Source: Rhinocladiella similis (taxonomy: Eukaryota; Ascomycota; Eurotiomycetes; Chaetothyriales; Herpotrichiellaceae). From it: a stretch of 64,000 nucleotides of DNA. Each line of letters opens with the position of its first letter. The first letter of the stretch is position 1. Positions 31,728-42,568 of this stretch are shown here, in pieces. The notes beneath the pieces are model-generated. The model saw nothing but the letters and a program-made list of their open reading frames with translations. It was not told where the DNA came from and did not search any database. Where the stretch lies: the NCBI GenBank assembly GCA_024082115.1, contig JAMRYE010000011.1, positions 186,001-250,000 on the forward strand. The letters run 5' to 3'. Both the position numbers and the translations under genes were made by a program.

Positions 31728-34029
31728 TCACATTAATTCACTCTGATCATCAAAAAGATTCTCAAACAAGGTCATGTCAACCCCATGTAACGTCCAGTCA
31801 TCTAACGCAGGCATCGATTGTTCTTCTACACCGACACCACCTTCGTTCATGTCGCGATACGTATGGTCTATTCCTGTCGGTTGGAAGTCTTTTCTCAGGC
31901 TGCTGCTGTGCATTGACCCTACCCCAGCGTGCTCCCCATAGTCAATATTCACAGATGGCGACGTCCGCGGCGGAAGTTGATCTTCGGCCAAAGTGAGACG
32001 AGTCTCCTTACTGCGTGTGTAGTCTGTACCTGGACATGTCGTCTTCAGTACCGAAGGTGGCTCGGTATTCCCTGGACAAGATCTTTGTTCGTGTCTCACA
32101 TGTCCAGCTGGCTCAATCTGAAAAGTCCCAACGTGTGGAATGTTGATACGAAGCACATCGACACTATTGTCATGACTACTGCCACTCAAGAGATTGTCGT
32201 GCTCAGCATGAGTGGAGGACATAAGACTCGCATTATAGTGCCCACCGTTTGCGACGGTCGCCTCTATGGTAAGGAGTCGTTTCTGAATGCGAGCGATTCT
32301 GAATGCAATTTCGACATCGTTGGTTTGGACCATATCCTCCATTATCTCAAGCGTGCGTTCCATGAGTCCACGATCGGTCAATCGTTGATGCACAAGAAAC
32401 TGAAAAGTCGTGACGGGATCTCCAACAGGGATGTTGTCCTGTCGGCGAACGTTGATGTAAGCAAAACATAGTACTGTGCTTGCTATGAAAGCAAGAAAGT
32501 CAATACCTCGACAATATGTCGAGCTGGCGCTCGAACCTCGAAATCGTACGAAGCGGGAAAGTAACTCGCGGCTCGCATTTACGGCTGTGATCTTGCTATA
32601 GTCATACTTTTTGTCAGCTGATGGTCGCAGCAGAAACGGAAGATGAAGCTGCGCGAGAAGGTGATAGTGTGAAAAGTGATTGGTGATGCGAACAGTCTCG
32701 ATGAATGCATCTGCGTCGGAGCTGGAAGTGGTCCCAACGTCTGGAGGAAGCCACCATTGGGCTGGCATCGTGGACTCGGCATCCTGCAGTAGCTGATCTA
32801 TCCTGTGCGTCGCTTCAAGATTGTGCAAGTCCTCCCTGTTGCGCTCGATGATGAGTCCTCCTATGAGCGATTCGAGCCGTTCTAGTCGTTCTAATGCCGG
32901 GCAGGCTTCCAGAGCTTTCGGACAGGCAAAGGGACTCTCCAGAGAGCCTTGCGGTAGACCCAACATGAGTGAAAGATAGCGATCTGACGTTACCAATCGA
33001 AGCCACATGTATTCTGCATTGATACGGTTCCGGGTTTCGACCTCAAGGACAGTGGCATGTGATGAATCCGTGTCATGTAAGCGCAGTATCTGCGCGATCA
33101 TCATTGCCCGACGATTCGTCAGCCATGCTTGACGGAGGTTTCCTGCATTGTTCTGATACATGCTCTCAATCATGATGCATTCAATACCCTCGACGGAATA
33201 GATAAGGTTATCGTTGCTGGTTACCAATCTACTCGCTGTTTCTACTGCGTCGGTCATGATCTCATGGAGTCGTGAACTCAGTGCTCCAAGTTCTTCGATG
33301 GTTTTGGGAGCAATCCCTTGTAGAAAGGAGCCTAACATCAACAACTTGCGTGCCATGAGCACCGGATGGGAACTTTGAGATGGTAGCCTTAGAATTTCTC
33401 CGGGTGTTGGTAGGCCATCTCTGAGGAGGCTAAGGTACGGTACGAAGACTGTGCCGTGAAAGAGCACCGAAACTCCGGAGTCGAGACTGGTGATGAGGTC
33501 GAGCTCAGGCTGGCCCGGCCAAACAGCAAGAAGTAAGCTACAAATCTGGTCTCGGCTCTTCTTAGTTTTGCCATTCAAACATGCAGCGGGGTGGATATCG
33601 CGAGGTGTATAATCCCTCGACACAGGGGTGGTTCGAGCGTCGCTCTCCAAGGTGCTCTGATGGTCTTGTCAGCAATGGGTACATACTAGATTTGTAACTA
33701 GAATCACTTGCTTTTGTCTTTGATGCAGCATCTTGAGTATCATTCTGAAGCACTGTGTCTGTACAAGCACGACGTTCCAGTTGCGCGATGGCTGCTTCGA
33801 TACGGTTCAGTCTCGCCGAGTTGTTCGTCACTGCCTCGGCGTTGTTTTGATATGCCTGACTGACGCAGCTAACTCCCCGACTCCGGCACCCGTCACAGAT
33901 TGACTCAGTAGGATTGGCAAACGTGCACCGGATCTTCCTCCGTTTGCATTCCCAGCAGCTGTTCGTTCCTTTGCGGATTTTCCTTCGTTTGGACATAGGG
34001 GGTTCGCCGTCGACACTAGAGGCAGCCAT
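31728..34029 (-). CDS. Zn2Cys6 transcription factor
   Basis: The N terminus (from the ATG at 34029) holds KGTNSCWECKRRKIRC, then CDGC and VSC, a standard Zn2Cys6 cluster, followed by a coiled-coil linker (ARLNRIEAAIAQLERR). A 640-codon open frame downstream (to 31728) carries the fungal-specific regulatory domain: ICSLLLAVWPGQPELDLI, LHEIMTDAVETASRLV, EGIECIMIESMYQNNAGNLRQAW, SDRYLSLMLGLPQGS. The two parts are in different frames. The best-phased join is an intron at 33657-33753 (97 nt, gtgctt...catcag), giving 734 residues. An attractive gtatgt...gctgac...catcag pair would be only 30 nt long and keeps the wrong frame. The join is therefore uncertain. Divergent from the NmrA-like gene. Confidence 0.78.
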
Positions 34030-34690
34030 TGCGCTAGTCAGCCCAGCTGTCTTGGAAGCTTTGGAAGGCCCACGACGGCATGGGAGGCCAGGGCCTGCTC
34101 GAGATACTGCATTGAATGCTGCGGTCTAATTTGTAAAGCGTCTTCTGCTCTGACAGCACTGCCATTTCCAGGTGGTGAGGTATATCTAACTTGCTCTTCA
34201 AAGAAATTATCTCCGCCGCGGCGGAAAAGAAATGTTTCTCGACAGACCTTCCTCTTACGAACAGTGTGCCTATGGTAAGTCCTACTCCTGACAAGTGCCG
34301 TTGTAATGCTTCATCTCCTTGTCTGCCACCATGATTGTGTCTGGCGCGAAAGTGGTCTAAAATCACTAATTCAGTCCTCTCCTTGCCCTGTTCCCAAGTG
34401 GACTTACGGACGATGACAGTGGTAGGACTCTCTCGAGTGGGAATCTACGCTCAATTCACGGGTGCAGCATCAACGGACCTGCTCCGCGGAGGATTTGTTG
34501 CTATGAGACTAGCCATGCATGGAGCCTTTAAAACGGTTACAAAGTCGACATTGATCTTCCACGGGTGTTTTTCTCGTTTGACTGCTTCTCCCCCAAGACC
34601 ATCTCTGATTGTCAATCCATTTTTTGCTCAAGCACGACGCGTCGACAACCGTGAGACTCGATCATCGAATATTGCTCCTGCCCAACCAGT
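34030..34690. promoter_or_regulatory. Divergent promoter of regulator and NmrA-like gene
   Basis: A 661-bp region between divergent starts. It contains the perfect 14-nt palindrome TCCGCCGCGGCGGA. No coding feature supported. Confidence 0.5.
34213..34226. promoter_or_regulatory. Perfect CCG/CGG palindrome, candidate Zn2Cys6 site
   Basis: TCCGCCGCGGCGGA equals its own reverse complement and contains inverted CGG triplets. It lies 184 bp upstream of the regulator ATG and 465 bp upstream of the NmrA-like ATG. Autoregulation and control of the neighbour are inferred, not shown. Confidence 0.45.
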
Positions 34691-35924
34691 ATGGTGAAAG
34701 TGGCAATAGCAGGTGGTTCAGGGCGTGCGTAAACACGTATCTGAGACGGAAGCATGCCGCACTGACTTGGTTCCACAGAGGTTGCAAGAGAGATCATTGA
34801 TGCACTACTTGCTATTGGTAACCACAACATTACAATCTTGACCAGGCATGTGGGTGCCCCCAACGCTCACTCACAACCAGGACATGGTGCTCATGATTTT
34901 AGGAGGCCCCTGCGAACAATGACATACCTGGTGTTCAGTGGCGTGTAGTAAATTACAACGACCAACATCTTCTCGTGGAAGCTCTTCTCGGAATTCATAC
35001 CCTCCTCTCCTTCATACAGCCGCTGTCGGACCCCGAAGGGAGGATCCAGAAGACATTGATTGATGCGGCGATTGCTGCCGGTGTCAAACGCTTCGCGCCA
35101 AGTGAATATGGAAGGTAATGTCTTGGATAATGCCAGTTCGGGGATGAAGTGACAACTGATGTCTTCGAAGCGCGGGCACGATCAATTTGCCGTGGTGGAG
35201 TGGGAAAGAGAGAACCAGAGAGTATCTAAGACAGGTCAACATGGAATGCAAAGTGAGTCCGCCTCCACAACGTCTTGAGGCTTGCCATCACTGATAGCAA
35301 AGGTCCTCGAATATATTCTCTTTCAGCCCGGTTTATTCCTGGATTACCTGGCTTATCCTTATAAAACCTCAAAGCACATCGACCCATTGCAGAGCGTATT
35401 TGATTTCCAGTCCTGCCGAGCAATGATGGTAGACGGTCATGAAGACGCCATCATGACCCTTACATCGGCGCAAGATGTTGCTACTCTTGTTGCTCGAGCT
35501 GTAGACTACCAGGGCGAGTGGCCGGAAGTTGGGGGGATATCCGGCAACAGAATGTCGGTTGCTCAGATCATCGCGACCGGAGAAGGTGTCCGAGGTACGA
35601 TTCGGCTTGCAAGAGTCCTCGTCCGTTGACTGTCAGTGTGACTGACATGATGACACCACAGGTCGTCCATTCGCCATTGAGAAGGTCAAGTTGGAGGATC
35701 TGGAAGCTGGTGTTCTCAAGACATCGTGGTCGCTGGGAAAAAGGCACCGCTCGATTTCCGAAGAACAAGCGAATGACATGGCAACGACAGTGTCCATCGG
35801 GATCTTGCTGAGTAGCTCCAAAGGCGCGTGGGATGTCTCGAACGAAGTCAATCACTTGTTTCCGGAATATCAGTTTGATGACATGGAGAGCTTTCTTGCC
35901 AGGGTCTGGGATGGAATGCCGTAG
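34691..35924 (+). CDS. NmrA-like / isoflavone-reductase-like NAD(P)-binding protein
   Basis: A six-exon gene: 34691-34724, 34779-34849, 34903-35114, 35171-35252, 35303-35594 and 35662-35924, giving 317 residues. The first intron splits the dinucleotide motif, restoring VAIAGGSGQVAREIIDALL. Other family marks are ITILTR after beta-2, SFIQPLSDPEGRIQKTLIDA, GVKRFAPSEYG and LFQPGLFLDYLAYPY. The protein is an atypical SDR; members are either NADPH-dependent reductases of phenylpropanoid-type substrates or redox-sensing regulators related to NmrA. The active-site lysine typical of plant isoflavone reductases is not evident, so a sensor role is possible. Its divergent partner is a Zn2Cys6 regulator. 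Confidence 0.87.
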
Positions 35925-36724
35925 GGATTGGTGCACTGCTTGCCCTGCATGAATGGAGGCGTCTCCTTTATACATGGCAGATGATGATTAGTTTCCGAGA
36001 TGGTAGCGGGCACAAGTCGCATGAGTGACAATAGGTACTAGGTAGGTAGGTACCTAGGTAGTGAGTAGTCCTTGTGGTATGCTGTACAGTAGCTCCTTGT
36101 AATGGGTGTTCCCCCTGCTCAGCCTGAACTTCGGAACCGAGTCCGCTGTACAATCGAGGACTACCACCAAAGGAGGTTAGTCTCGAACTAGTTTGACACT
36201 ATGCCTATTGTAGAGCTGAAACGAAGATGACGCCATTGCCCCTCGATGCCATGTCACCCGTGCTGGCGCAGCTACCGAAGAGTTGTGGTTAAAGCGCTGG
36301 GAGAGTCCGGAGTATGGAATACGGACGACGGGCTACGGGCTACTTCGCAAAGGCACCAAGCAACTCGTACGAGACCAGGTCTTTGAGATCTTCTCGCTAG
36401 TACGAATCTAGGAGCCAGGCGCCCCAGCTAGGTATAAGTACAAGGACAAGTATCTCACCCCGCCATCTTCCCGCTTCTCAACCCCTTGCATAAAACTATA
36501 TTTCTCAGCTACTGCACCTCCTACAGTCACTACTCGTACGTAGCCATTTCACCATCGCCCTGAAAATCATCCCATCGTCCATCCGTCAACTTTTTCCCTC
36601 GAACTCTTCTTTCTCCTCTAACAACCAACAACAGATTCAAAACCACCACCACCACCACCACCAAACCCAAACCACACACTCTCGTCCTTTTCTCTTACTC
36701 TTCTCTCCAAAGCCCACCGCCGCA
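35925..36724. other. Intergenic, long promoter and leader of the FKBP gene
   Basis: Contains TAGGTA-type short repeats (about 36038-36062, including the palindrome TAGGTACCTA), a TATAAG near 36433 and, from about 36480, a long pyrimidine-rich leader with an ACC run (36642-36663) just before the FKBP start. This fits a highly expressed housekeeping gene. Confidence 0.55.
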
Positions 36725-37087
36725 ATGGCCACCCAATTTGAAAAGAAACTCGTCCAACAGGGCAACAACACCGACTACCCCAAGCAAAACGACACGGTCA
36801 CCATCGAGTACACGGGCTGGCTGTTCGACCCCTCCGCAAACGAGAACAAGGGCAACAAGTTCGACAGCTCCGTCGGCCGCGGCGACTTCAAGACCCCCAT
36901 CGGCGTCGGCCGTGTCATCGCAGGCTGGGACCAGGGCGTGCAGCAAATGTCCCTGGGCGAGAAGAGCACCTTGATCATCCCGGCACACATGGGCTACGGC
37001 GACCGCGGGTTCCCGGGCCACATCCCACCAAACTCGACCCTCATCTTTGACGTGTACCTCAAGGGCATCAATGGCAAGACCGTCTGA
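36725..37087 (+). CDS. FKBP12-type peptidyl-prolyl cis-trans isomerase
   Basis: A single-exon protein of 120 residues consisting of one FKBP domain. Conserved pieces are VTIEYTGWLFD, KFDSSVGRGDFKTPIGVG, VIAGWDQGVQQMSLGEKS, HMGYGDRGFPGHIPPNSTL and the terminal FDVYLKGI. The tryptophan at the pocket floor (AGWDQG) and the tyrosine in GYGDRG match FK506/rapamycin-binding members. An insert of about seven residues after WLFD (PSANENK) makes it longer than human FKBP12. Role: cytosolic prolyl isomerase and receptor for FK506/rapamycin. No signal or TPR extension. Confidence 0.96.
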   Translation: MATQFEKKLVQQGNNTDYPKQNDTVTIEYTGWLFDPSANENKGNKFDSSVGRGDFKTPIGVGRVIAGWDQGVQQMSLGEKSTLIIPAHMGYGDRGFPGHIPPNSTLIFDVYLKGINGKTV

Positions 37088-38284
37088 TTGGGGAGAAAAA
37101 ATCTCTCGCGCGTCAACAATACACAAAAGGGAGGAATTCTATTTGGCTGGGACTTTAGCACTGAGCTATGAGCTAGGGTCTGGCTAGCTTGACGTTATTA
37201 TGGGCAAGGGAAGGACAACATTATGATAGGGACAAATCAAATCATCGACGGGACAACAGAGGAACATCAGAAGAAAGAAAAAACAAAAACAAAAACACAA
37301 AAAAGGGAAAGTTCCACGATAATAGAAAAGAATGCGAAAGCATTTTTAGATAGAAAATCATTTCTTCATCTACGGAAATTAATGACCTGCTGGTTCGATC
37401 TCGCTGGCACGGTGCAGTTGAAATACTGCTTGACCAGATCCAAGCTGTCACTCCATAGCACCGCGATCTTTACTCGTACGAGACCAGAGTTAGTATCGAC
37501 ATAGAACTCACAAACATCTTCTTCTGATCATGACGTTCGTACAGTTTCCATTCGTGTAAGCTACCAACAGTATCTCTACGAGCATGACTTTTAATAGACC
37601 GAAGCTCCAATGCCATTTCCTCGCCGGAAAACAGGTGATTCCACGGTAGTCTGAGCCCGTGGTCTCAGCTCTTTCCCTCCGAACTTCGTTTGCCCGCCTA
37701 TACGTATTGTCAAGCCAAAAGAAAAGGGCAACACCGTCTCCCATGGTGCCAGTCTCAACGTACATACAGTACTGGTACTTTTACGGTGTAGGTTCGGTGG
37801 GGGGGTCCAACTACTGCATCTGTCCTGTACCGCCACCATCCAACCTCCACCTGGTTGCTGTTAGTACCGAGGTCCAGACGAACCACATGTCGTTGGTGTT
37901 GCCGACAGGATCATGTCCTCAGGCAGAGAAGAGCCAATGTGCTGGAAAACATTTCGTCACAGTGATTCTGACCCTTGTTCGAACTCGGGTGTGGTGGCGA
38001 CAGTGATACATAAAACCAGGATCGCTGGGCTTGGTAAATGCTAGACGGCGGTGATTCGACAGTTCCCTCGACTTCCGAGGCACTTGTCACTCCGACATAG
38101 CCGAGACCCATTGATGTTGATCTGTGGCGGTGAGATCATGATCTGAGACTCCAAGGTACAGCATACCTGCACCCGTCGATGTGAATGGGCATCCACGCGA
38201 GGTCAACACCGTCTGGTCGGTGGTAGGATCATCCGAGTATCGGACTTTTTCCAGACAGCCTTGACGTTCGCCAGGTCGTCCAAG
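37088..38284. other. Intergenic, convergent 3' flanks
   Basis: About 1.2 kb between the convergent FKBP and acyltransferase genes. An A-rich stretch (37266-37310) may belong to the FKBP 3' end. Open frames here are short and unrelated to known families. Confidence 0.5.
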
Positions 38285-39904
38285 TCACTCAAGAAGTTTT
38301 GTCTCGGCCCATCGGGCGAGAGTGACGCTCTTCTTGTCAATGTACTTTTCAGTCAAGTCACCGAGCCAGAAGAGAACCGGTAGAGCTACGAGACTGTAGA
38401 CGAAGAGGATGATCCACCCGCCCAACCCAGAGTCAACGGGGACTTGTGGACTGATCCTCTTGCGGCAGGAGCGTATAGCTTCCAGGAGTGGCAACCCCAT
38501 CGTCTTGATCAGGGAGAAGTGGATGATGTATATTGCAAACGAGATGTCTCCGAGGTACTGGGGGAACCGTGACGACAACGCTCTGCGGAATAGTTGAGAC
38601 TGGCCGAGGAAAAGCACCAGGAGCACCGCGGTAACGCAGGTACAGAAACGCCCTGTATCAGGGAGATTGTTCCACGAGGCCGGCATGATGGTTGAGATTG
38701 CCCCGTAGAAGGGGGTGTCGCCGACTCCGAAATGCCCGTCGGGGATAGTAATGACGTACAAGAGACAAAACACCACCCAGACCGACATGACATTCCTAGT
38801 AACGGTCCGCACTCGACGGGGATTCGTGTCCTTCTCGTTCAGGATGGGTCTCGGCAACGTTGCCGATGTTGGTATTGAGACAGGCTTGATTTGGTTCATA
38901 TAATGGTGCACCTCGCAGCATAAGCTGCCACAAATAAAGAGGAACATATCCCACTGGCCCACTGCTATGGTGTACAAGACCACAGAGAGAAGAATGAAGA
39001 ACCGGGACAGGGGTCGCGCCCTGGCAAGTGTCAGGAGTAAGGCGAAGATGACGATGGATCCTCGATATTCGTAGGGAATTGTCCACGTGACAGCCTCGTA
39101 GTGGAGGCCTAGCATGTTGTCGGTGCGGTACTTGTCGACAGTGAACGGGTTGATGCCAGTGGTCAGGTCGTTGAGCCAGTAGTGAACCTGGAGGAAGAAG
39201 TTCTTCTGAGCATGGATTTGTGGCAAGTCTAGGATTTCGTTATATATAAGAATGGCGTTGACAAACGTGATGAACACCACAGGCAAATACAGCCTAATTC
39301 CTCTACGGAAAAAGCTGGAGGTGATGGAAGCGTTGAGTTTCGTGAAGTCTCTGTTTCTTGCCAGGGTCAACGGCTTATAGCTCAATGCATAACCACTGAC
39401 GACAAAAAAGATGTCGACCATGGCGCCACCGCTACAGACCAGCCGAAAGATTGGCAGTCGCCATAGGTGGGGGTCGTTGTGTTGCCATGCCTTGCAACTC
39501 TTGTATTTAAAGAAATAGATAAGGAGGTTGTTGTGGTAGACCACGACGATGAACGCAGCCACACCCCGGAGACCGTCGAGCCAGGAGGTCGACGTGATTC
39601 TTCTCTTGCGCGCCGGAGACAACATCCTTGGTCGAATGGCAAGCCAGAATGGTCGTAGATAGGTGCAGACCAAGACTAGAAGCTGTTGGAAAGAGGATGC
39701 CCGAGATGAGGCGCTGGTAAACGTGACGGCAGATGGCCGCCGTCCAGACTGGCCATGGAGCGGGAAAGACAGCTCGTGCTTTTGTGTGCCTGCTTCAATG
39801 CTATCGCTGTCCGGCTGGTCATTGAGCAGCGGCACAAACTGGTGATCTTCTCCCTCCCTCAGCTTGGGCAGACCGGAGGCGAGGCTAGGCATAGGCATCG
39901 ACAT
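38285..39904 (-). CDS. Acyltransferase-3 family integral membrane protein
   Basis: A single-exon protein of 539 residues starting at the ATG at 39904. After a cytosolic N terminus of about 90 residues the acyltransferase-3 (OafA/YrhL-type) domain begins with SWLDGLRGVAAFIVVVYHN; the histidine of this YHN block is the conserved family residue. It continues with GGAMVDIFFVVSGYALSY and FFRRGIRLYLPVVF. About ten hydrophobic helices follow, ending with LPVLFWLGDLTEKYIDKK. Members transfer acyl groups to sugars, peptides or secondary metabolites across a membrane; the fungal subgroup is mostly uncharacterised. No clustered partner points to the acceptor. Confidence 0.9.
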   Translation of the reverse strand: MSMPMPSLASGLPKLREGEDHQFVPLLNDQPDSDSIEAGTQKHELSFPLHGQSGRRPSAVTFTSASSRASSFQQLLVLVCTYLRPFWLAIRPRMLSPARKRRITSTSWLDGLRGVAAFIVVVYHNNLLIYFFKYKSCKAWQHNDPHLWRLPIFRLVCSGGAMVDIFFVVSGYALSYKPLTLARNRDFTKLNASITSSFFRRGIRLYLPVVFITFVNAILIYNEILDLPQIHAQKNFFLQVHYWLNDLTTGINPFTVDKYRTDNMLGLHYEAVTWTIPYEYRGSIVIFALLLTLARARPLSRFFILLSVVLYTIAVGQWDMFLFICGSLCCEVHHYMNQIKPVSIPTSATLPRPILNEKDTNPRRVRTVTRNVMSVWVVFCLLYVITIPDGHFGVGDTPFYGAISTIMPASWNNLPDTGRFCTCVTAVLLVLFLGQSQLFRRALSSRFPQYLGDISFAIYIIHFSLIKTMGLPLLEAIRSCRKRISPQVPVDSGLGGWIILFVYSLVALPVLFWLGDLTEKYIDKKSVTLARWAETKLLE

Positions 39905-42034
39905 AGTGAAGGTGGGCAGGTGGTGAGTCAATGTTGAGATCTACAAGTCAGATTCATACGGCTTGAGAACATCTCGAGCGCATTTCTTGGCCGATTCTGT
40001 TGTGTCAGTCTGGTAACACAATCGACAGAAGGTGTACGGGTGTATAATGATAGGGCTTAGATGAAGGACACCTGATATCAGTGTTACCTCTACAGCAGAG
40101 TCGGGGTGGTAGTGGTAATAAAAGGGGATGTTTGCTGCCAGAGATCTAGCATGCTTCCAGAGACATGACATTCGTGACATGTCCAACGGCTCACGACACC
40201 ATACCAGTTGAGACGTTTGCGAACAGTTGAATTCCAGTGTGACAGCTGGTCCGAGGATCATAGCGCTGTACGGGGCTGCAGAGGCTGGTAGCAGAAGAAG
40301 ACCAGCTATGATCCAGAACGGCCTTCGTGCCTTGGGCCATGAGACGTGCCTGGAAGAGACTTCAACTAATTTAGTAAGCTTTGTTGCCCCAGTCTGCCTG
40401 TATGTTTCAACCCCTGGTCAAGTCAATTGGACCGATGCGAAGGGCAAACGGCGTGGAGGATCGTCCCAGACCGTATCCGGAATGGGTGTGGAAAGTTGAC
40501 ACAGTACACAATCCCAGAAAGGGGAATCTCGCCTATGAGTGCAACGCTGCTGAATTACACAGCACTCCATCTCTCGTATTGATGGTCCTGTCAACACAAT
40601 CTTTCTGTGTAGTGTTCAAGGAAGTAAGCGTCACCAGGCGGGCAAAGGGAATAGTGAATTTGGTAGGTGAGACGAGGGAGTGAGGGATGGGACTCCTCAT
40701 GCGACCGGCGCGTACGAATGACAGCCGTTAGACTGGCAAATCTGCCAGCCGGATCTCGCCACACATGGGTTCAAACCCCATTCCATCGTACGGCGTAGGT
40801 AGCAGACAAGCAGGTTGTTGCCAGAACGGCTCCTGGTACCTTGAATCAAAGCCGTCGGGCAGATCCGTACAGTACAGGGGCCCACAACCGTTGTGCTGTA
40901 AGAGAGCAGGTCCAGCCAGAGAACGAGCAGCTTCTCGATATATCAAAGTATACTCCGTACCAAGCTTTGGAGTCTAAGAATAACCTCCATGCTCGCGTGT
41001 GACTGACTGGACGTTTGTGGAATTTCTCCGAACACTGTCCTCCATGGTGCTTGAACGGAGCCATCCGGAACTGCGGTCAACTACCACCTTTGACACGACC
41101 TAGCCACGTAAGCACGAAACCCTGCAAGGGACTTGATGGGTTTAGGGAAGGGCAGTCTCTGCTGTCGCAATAAGGTCAAAAGAATCCTTGAGGAGATGGA
41201 GTGCGTAAGGGAACGACCTGTCACAGTCGAGGGCTCCACAACAACTAGCCCCTTGCGCGGTTCTCCTTAGGCAAGAGTTCTGCAGATTTGCTGGGCCAAC
41301 AAACACCCATCTTCCTCTACACGCGTGTTCACACAGTACTCTCATATGAGCAATCACTTTTTAGGTCTGCAAGAGATGGAAGACTCTCGAGGCCACACAA
41401 GGGGCACTGCCAGTGTGCGGAAGGGCCACACCAAGCAATTACTCAAGCAATACAACTAGCGCTGGAATGAGACCGTGTCTTCATAGCGGAGCTGGAGTTG
41501 ACGGCCGCACCGTCGAGAACTACGGTCTAGTCTCCATGGGGGCGAAAAACGTCAGAACTTGATCCCATTCTCATGTTTGCGACGGACGACGGCGTTCATC
41601 ACATTTGCAATGTTGCCTCTACCCCAAAGACAATCGACCAGCAAGCTTGTTCAAAGAGGACAAAAGAACATTGCAATACTTCAGCCATACAAACACTATC
41701 TTGCAGCGAACCAAGCCTTTGTCCAGCACCATGTCCTTGCACTTCACTTGGTCATTACTGCCCGGTGCGATGGCTGTCACCGGTAGCCACGACATTGTAC
41801 CCCTTGGTACTTTATCCGTGCAACACGCACTCTAAACCTATCATGAGCAGACTTTCCTGCTGTTTAGCCCTGGTCCCGCAGTCCGCAGCTGCTCCTACAA
41901 GTTCAAGCCACCTTGCGTCCTGTTCCCGGCCTCACCAGCGCGTTGTTTCCTAAAAGTACATGTCAGCATGAACTTTCAACCTTCTGGCGTCCAGTCCCGA
42001 CAAACCTTAGATTCTCAGAACCGAGAGTCATTGT
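39905..42034. other. Gene-poor region
   Basis: Over 2 kb with no supported gene. Codon-like structure is absent in all frames. The only recognisable element is the T-arm-like hairpin at 40765-40781. It could be promoter DNA of the acyltransferase followed by decayed sequence. Confidence 0.45.
40765..40781 (+). other. tRNA T-arm-like hairpin (Pol III B-box match)
   Basis: ATGGG-TTCAAAC-CCCAT forms a perfect 5-bp stem with a 7-nt loop of tRNA T-arm type and contains a B-box match. Upstream, GCC/GGC could form a short D stem, but the anticodon arm does not pair and the acceptor stem (40715-40721 with 40782-40788) has two mismatches. Possibly a tRNA relic; not called as a tRNA. Confidence 0.25.
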
Positions 42035-42568
42035 TCACGTCGACACAGAGCCTGTCCATTCTTGAAAAAGCTCCATGGACTCTTCGAAAACCCAACTCTG
42101 AAAGATCTGTTCGACCTCTTGGGCAAAATGCAGCCACTGGCGCAACTCCGCAAAATGGTCTCCCATCTTCTGTAAATCTAGATCCTGGAGCTCGGTGGTG
42201 AGGAACTTGGTGCTCAGGAGCTCGCTTTTCTTATCCATCCTCGATCGAAGGCCCTTGACAAAAGCATGGAGCTCGGCAACCCTGTTGTTGTACTGTTTGG
42301 AGATTGGTCGCACGTCTTTGATCAATTGAACCCAGCTACAGAAAGCGTCCTGGAAAAGCGTGAAAGCATGAGCATCACGAGTGTTCACAAATTGTTGCAT
42401 TCTCCTCTGAGCGTGGCTTTTGGCGTCCTTGATCACATACTCGTATTCGATGAACTCCTCTTGGCAGACTGTATCTAATTCCACTCCAGCCATTGTGTCG
42501 GTAACCTCCTGGGTGCACCCCATTAAGGCAGTGAAAGGATTGCGAGGCCTACTCAGCGAGATACCCAT
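42035..42568 (-). CDS. Hypothetical protein, 177 residues, MGxxxS N terminus
   Basis: A single-exon frame from the ATG at 42568. I do not recognise a family. The protein is helical and charged (EEFIEYEYVIKDAKSHAQRR, VAELHAFVKGLRSRMDKK) with aromatic-rich segments. The N terminus MGISLSRP fits the N-myristoylation pattern (Gly2, Ser6) and has basic residues nearby, so membrane attachment is possible. No cysteine cluster, signal peptide or transmembrane helix. It stands alone in a gene-poor stretch, with over 1.8 kb on either side. Confidence 0.55.
   Translation of the reverse strand: MGISLSRPRNPFTALMGCTQEVTDTMAGVELDTVCQEEFIEYEYVIKDAKSHAQRRMQQFVNTRDAHAFTLFQDAFCSWVQLIKDVRPISKQYNNRVAELHAFVKGLRSRMDKKSELLSTKFLTTELQDLDLQKMGDHFAELRQWLHFAQEVEQIFQSWVFEESMELFQEWTGSVST

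Noticed and set aside
33662..33691. 30-nt gtatgt...catcag intron in the second Zn2Cys6 regulator
   Set aside because: Below the usual minimum intron length and leaves the two coding parts out of frame.
36038..36062. TAGGTA repeats considered as telomere-like sequence
   Set aside because: Only a few units, interstitial, and short TAGGTA runs are common in ascomycete intergenic DNA.
39959..40261. Minus-strand frame upstream of the acyltransferase as a possible extra exon
   Set aside because: No phase-compatible junction and no acyltransferase-like sequence; the gene is complete from its ATG at 39904.
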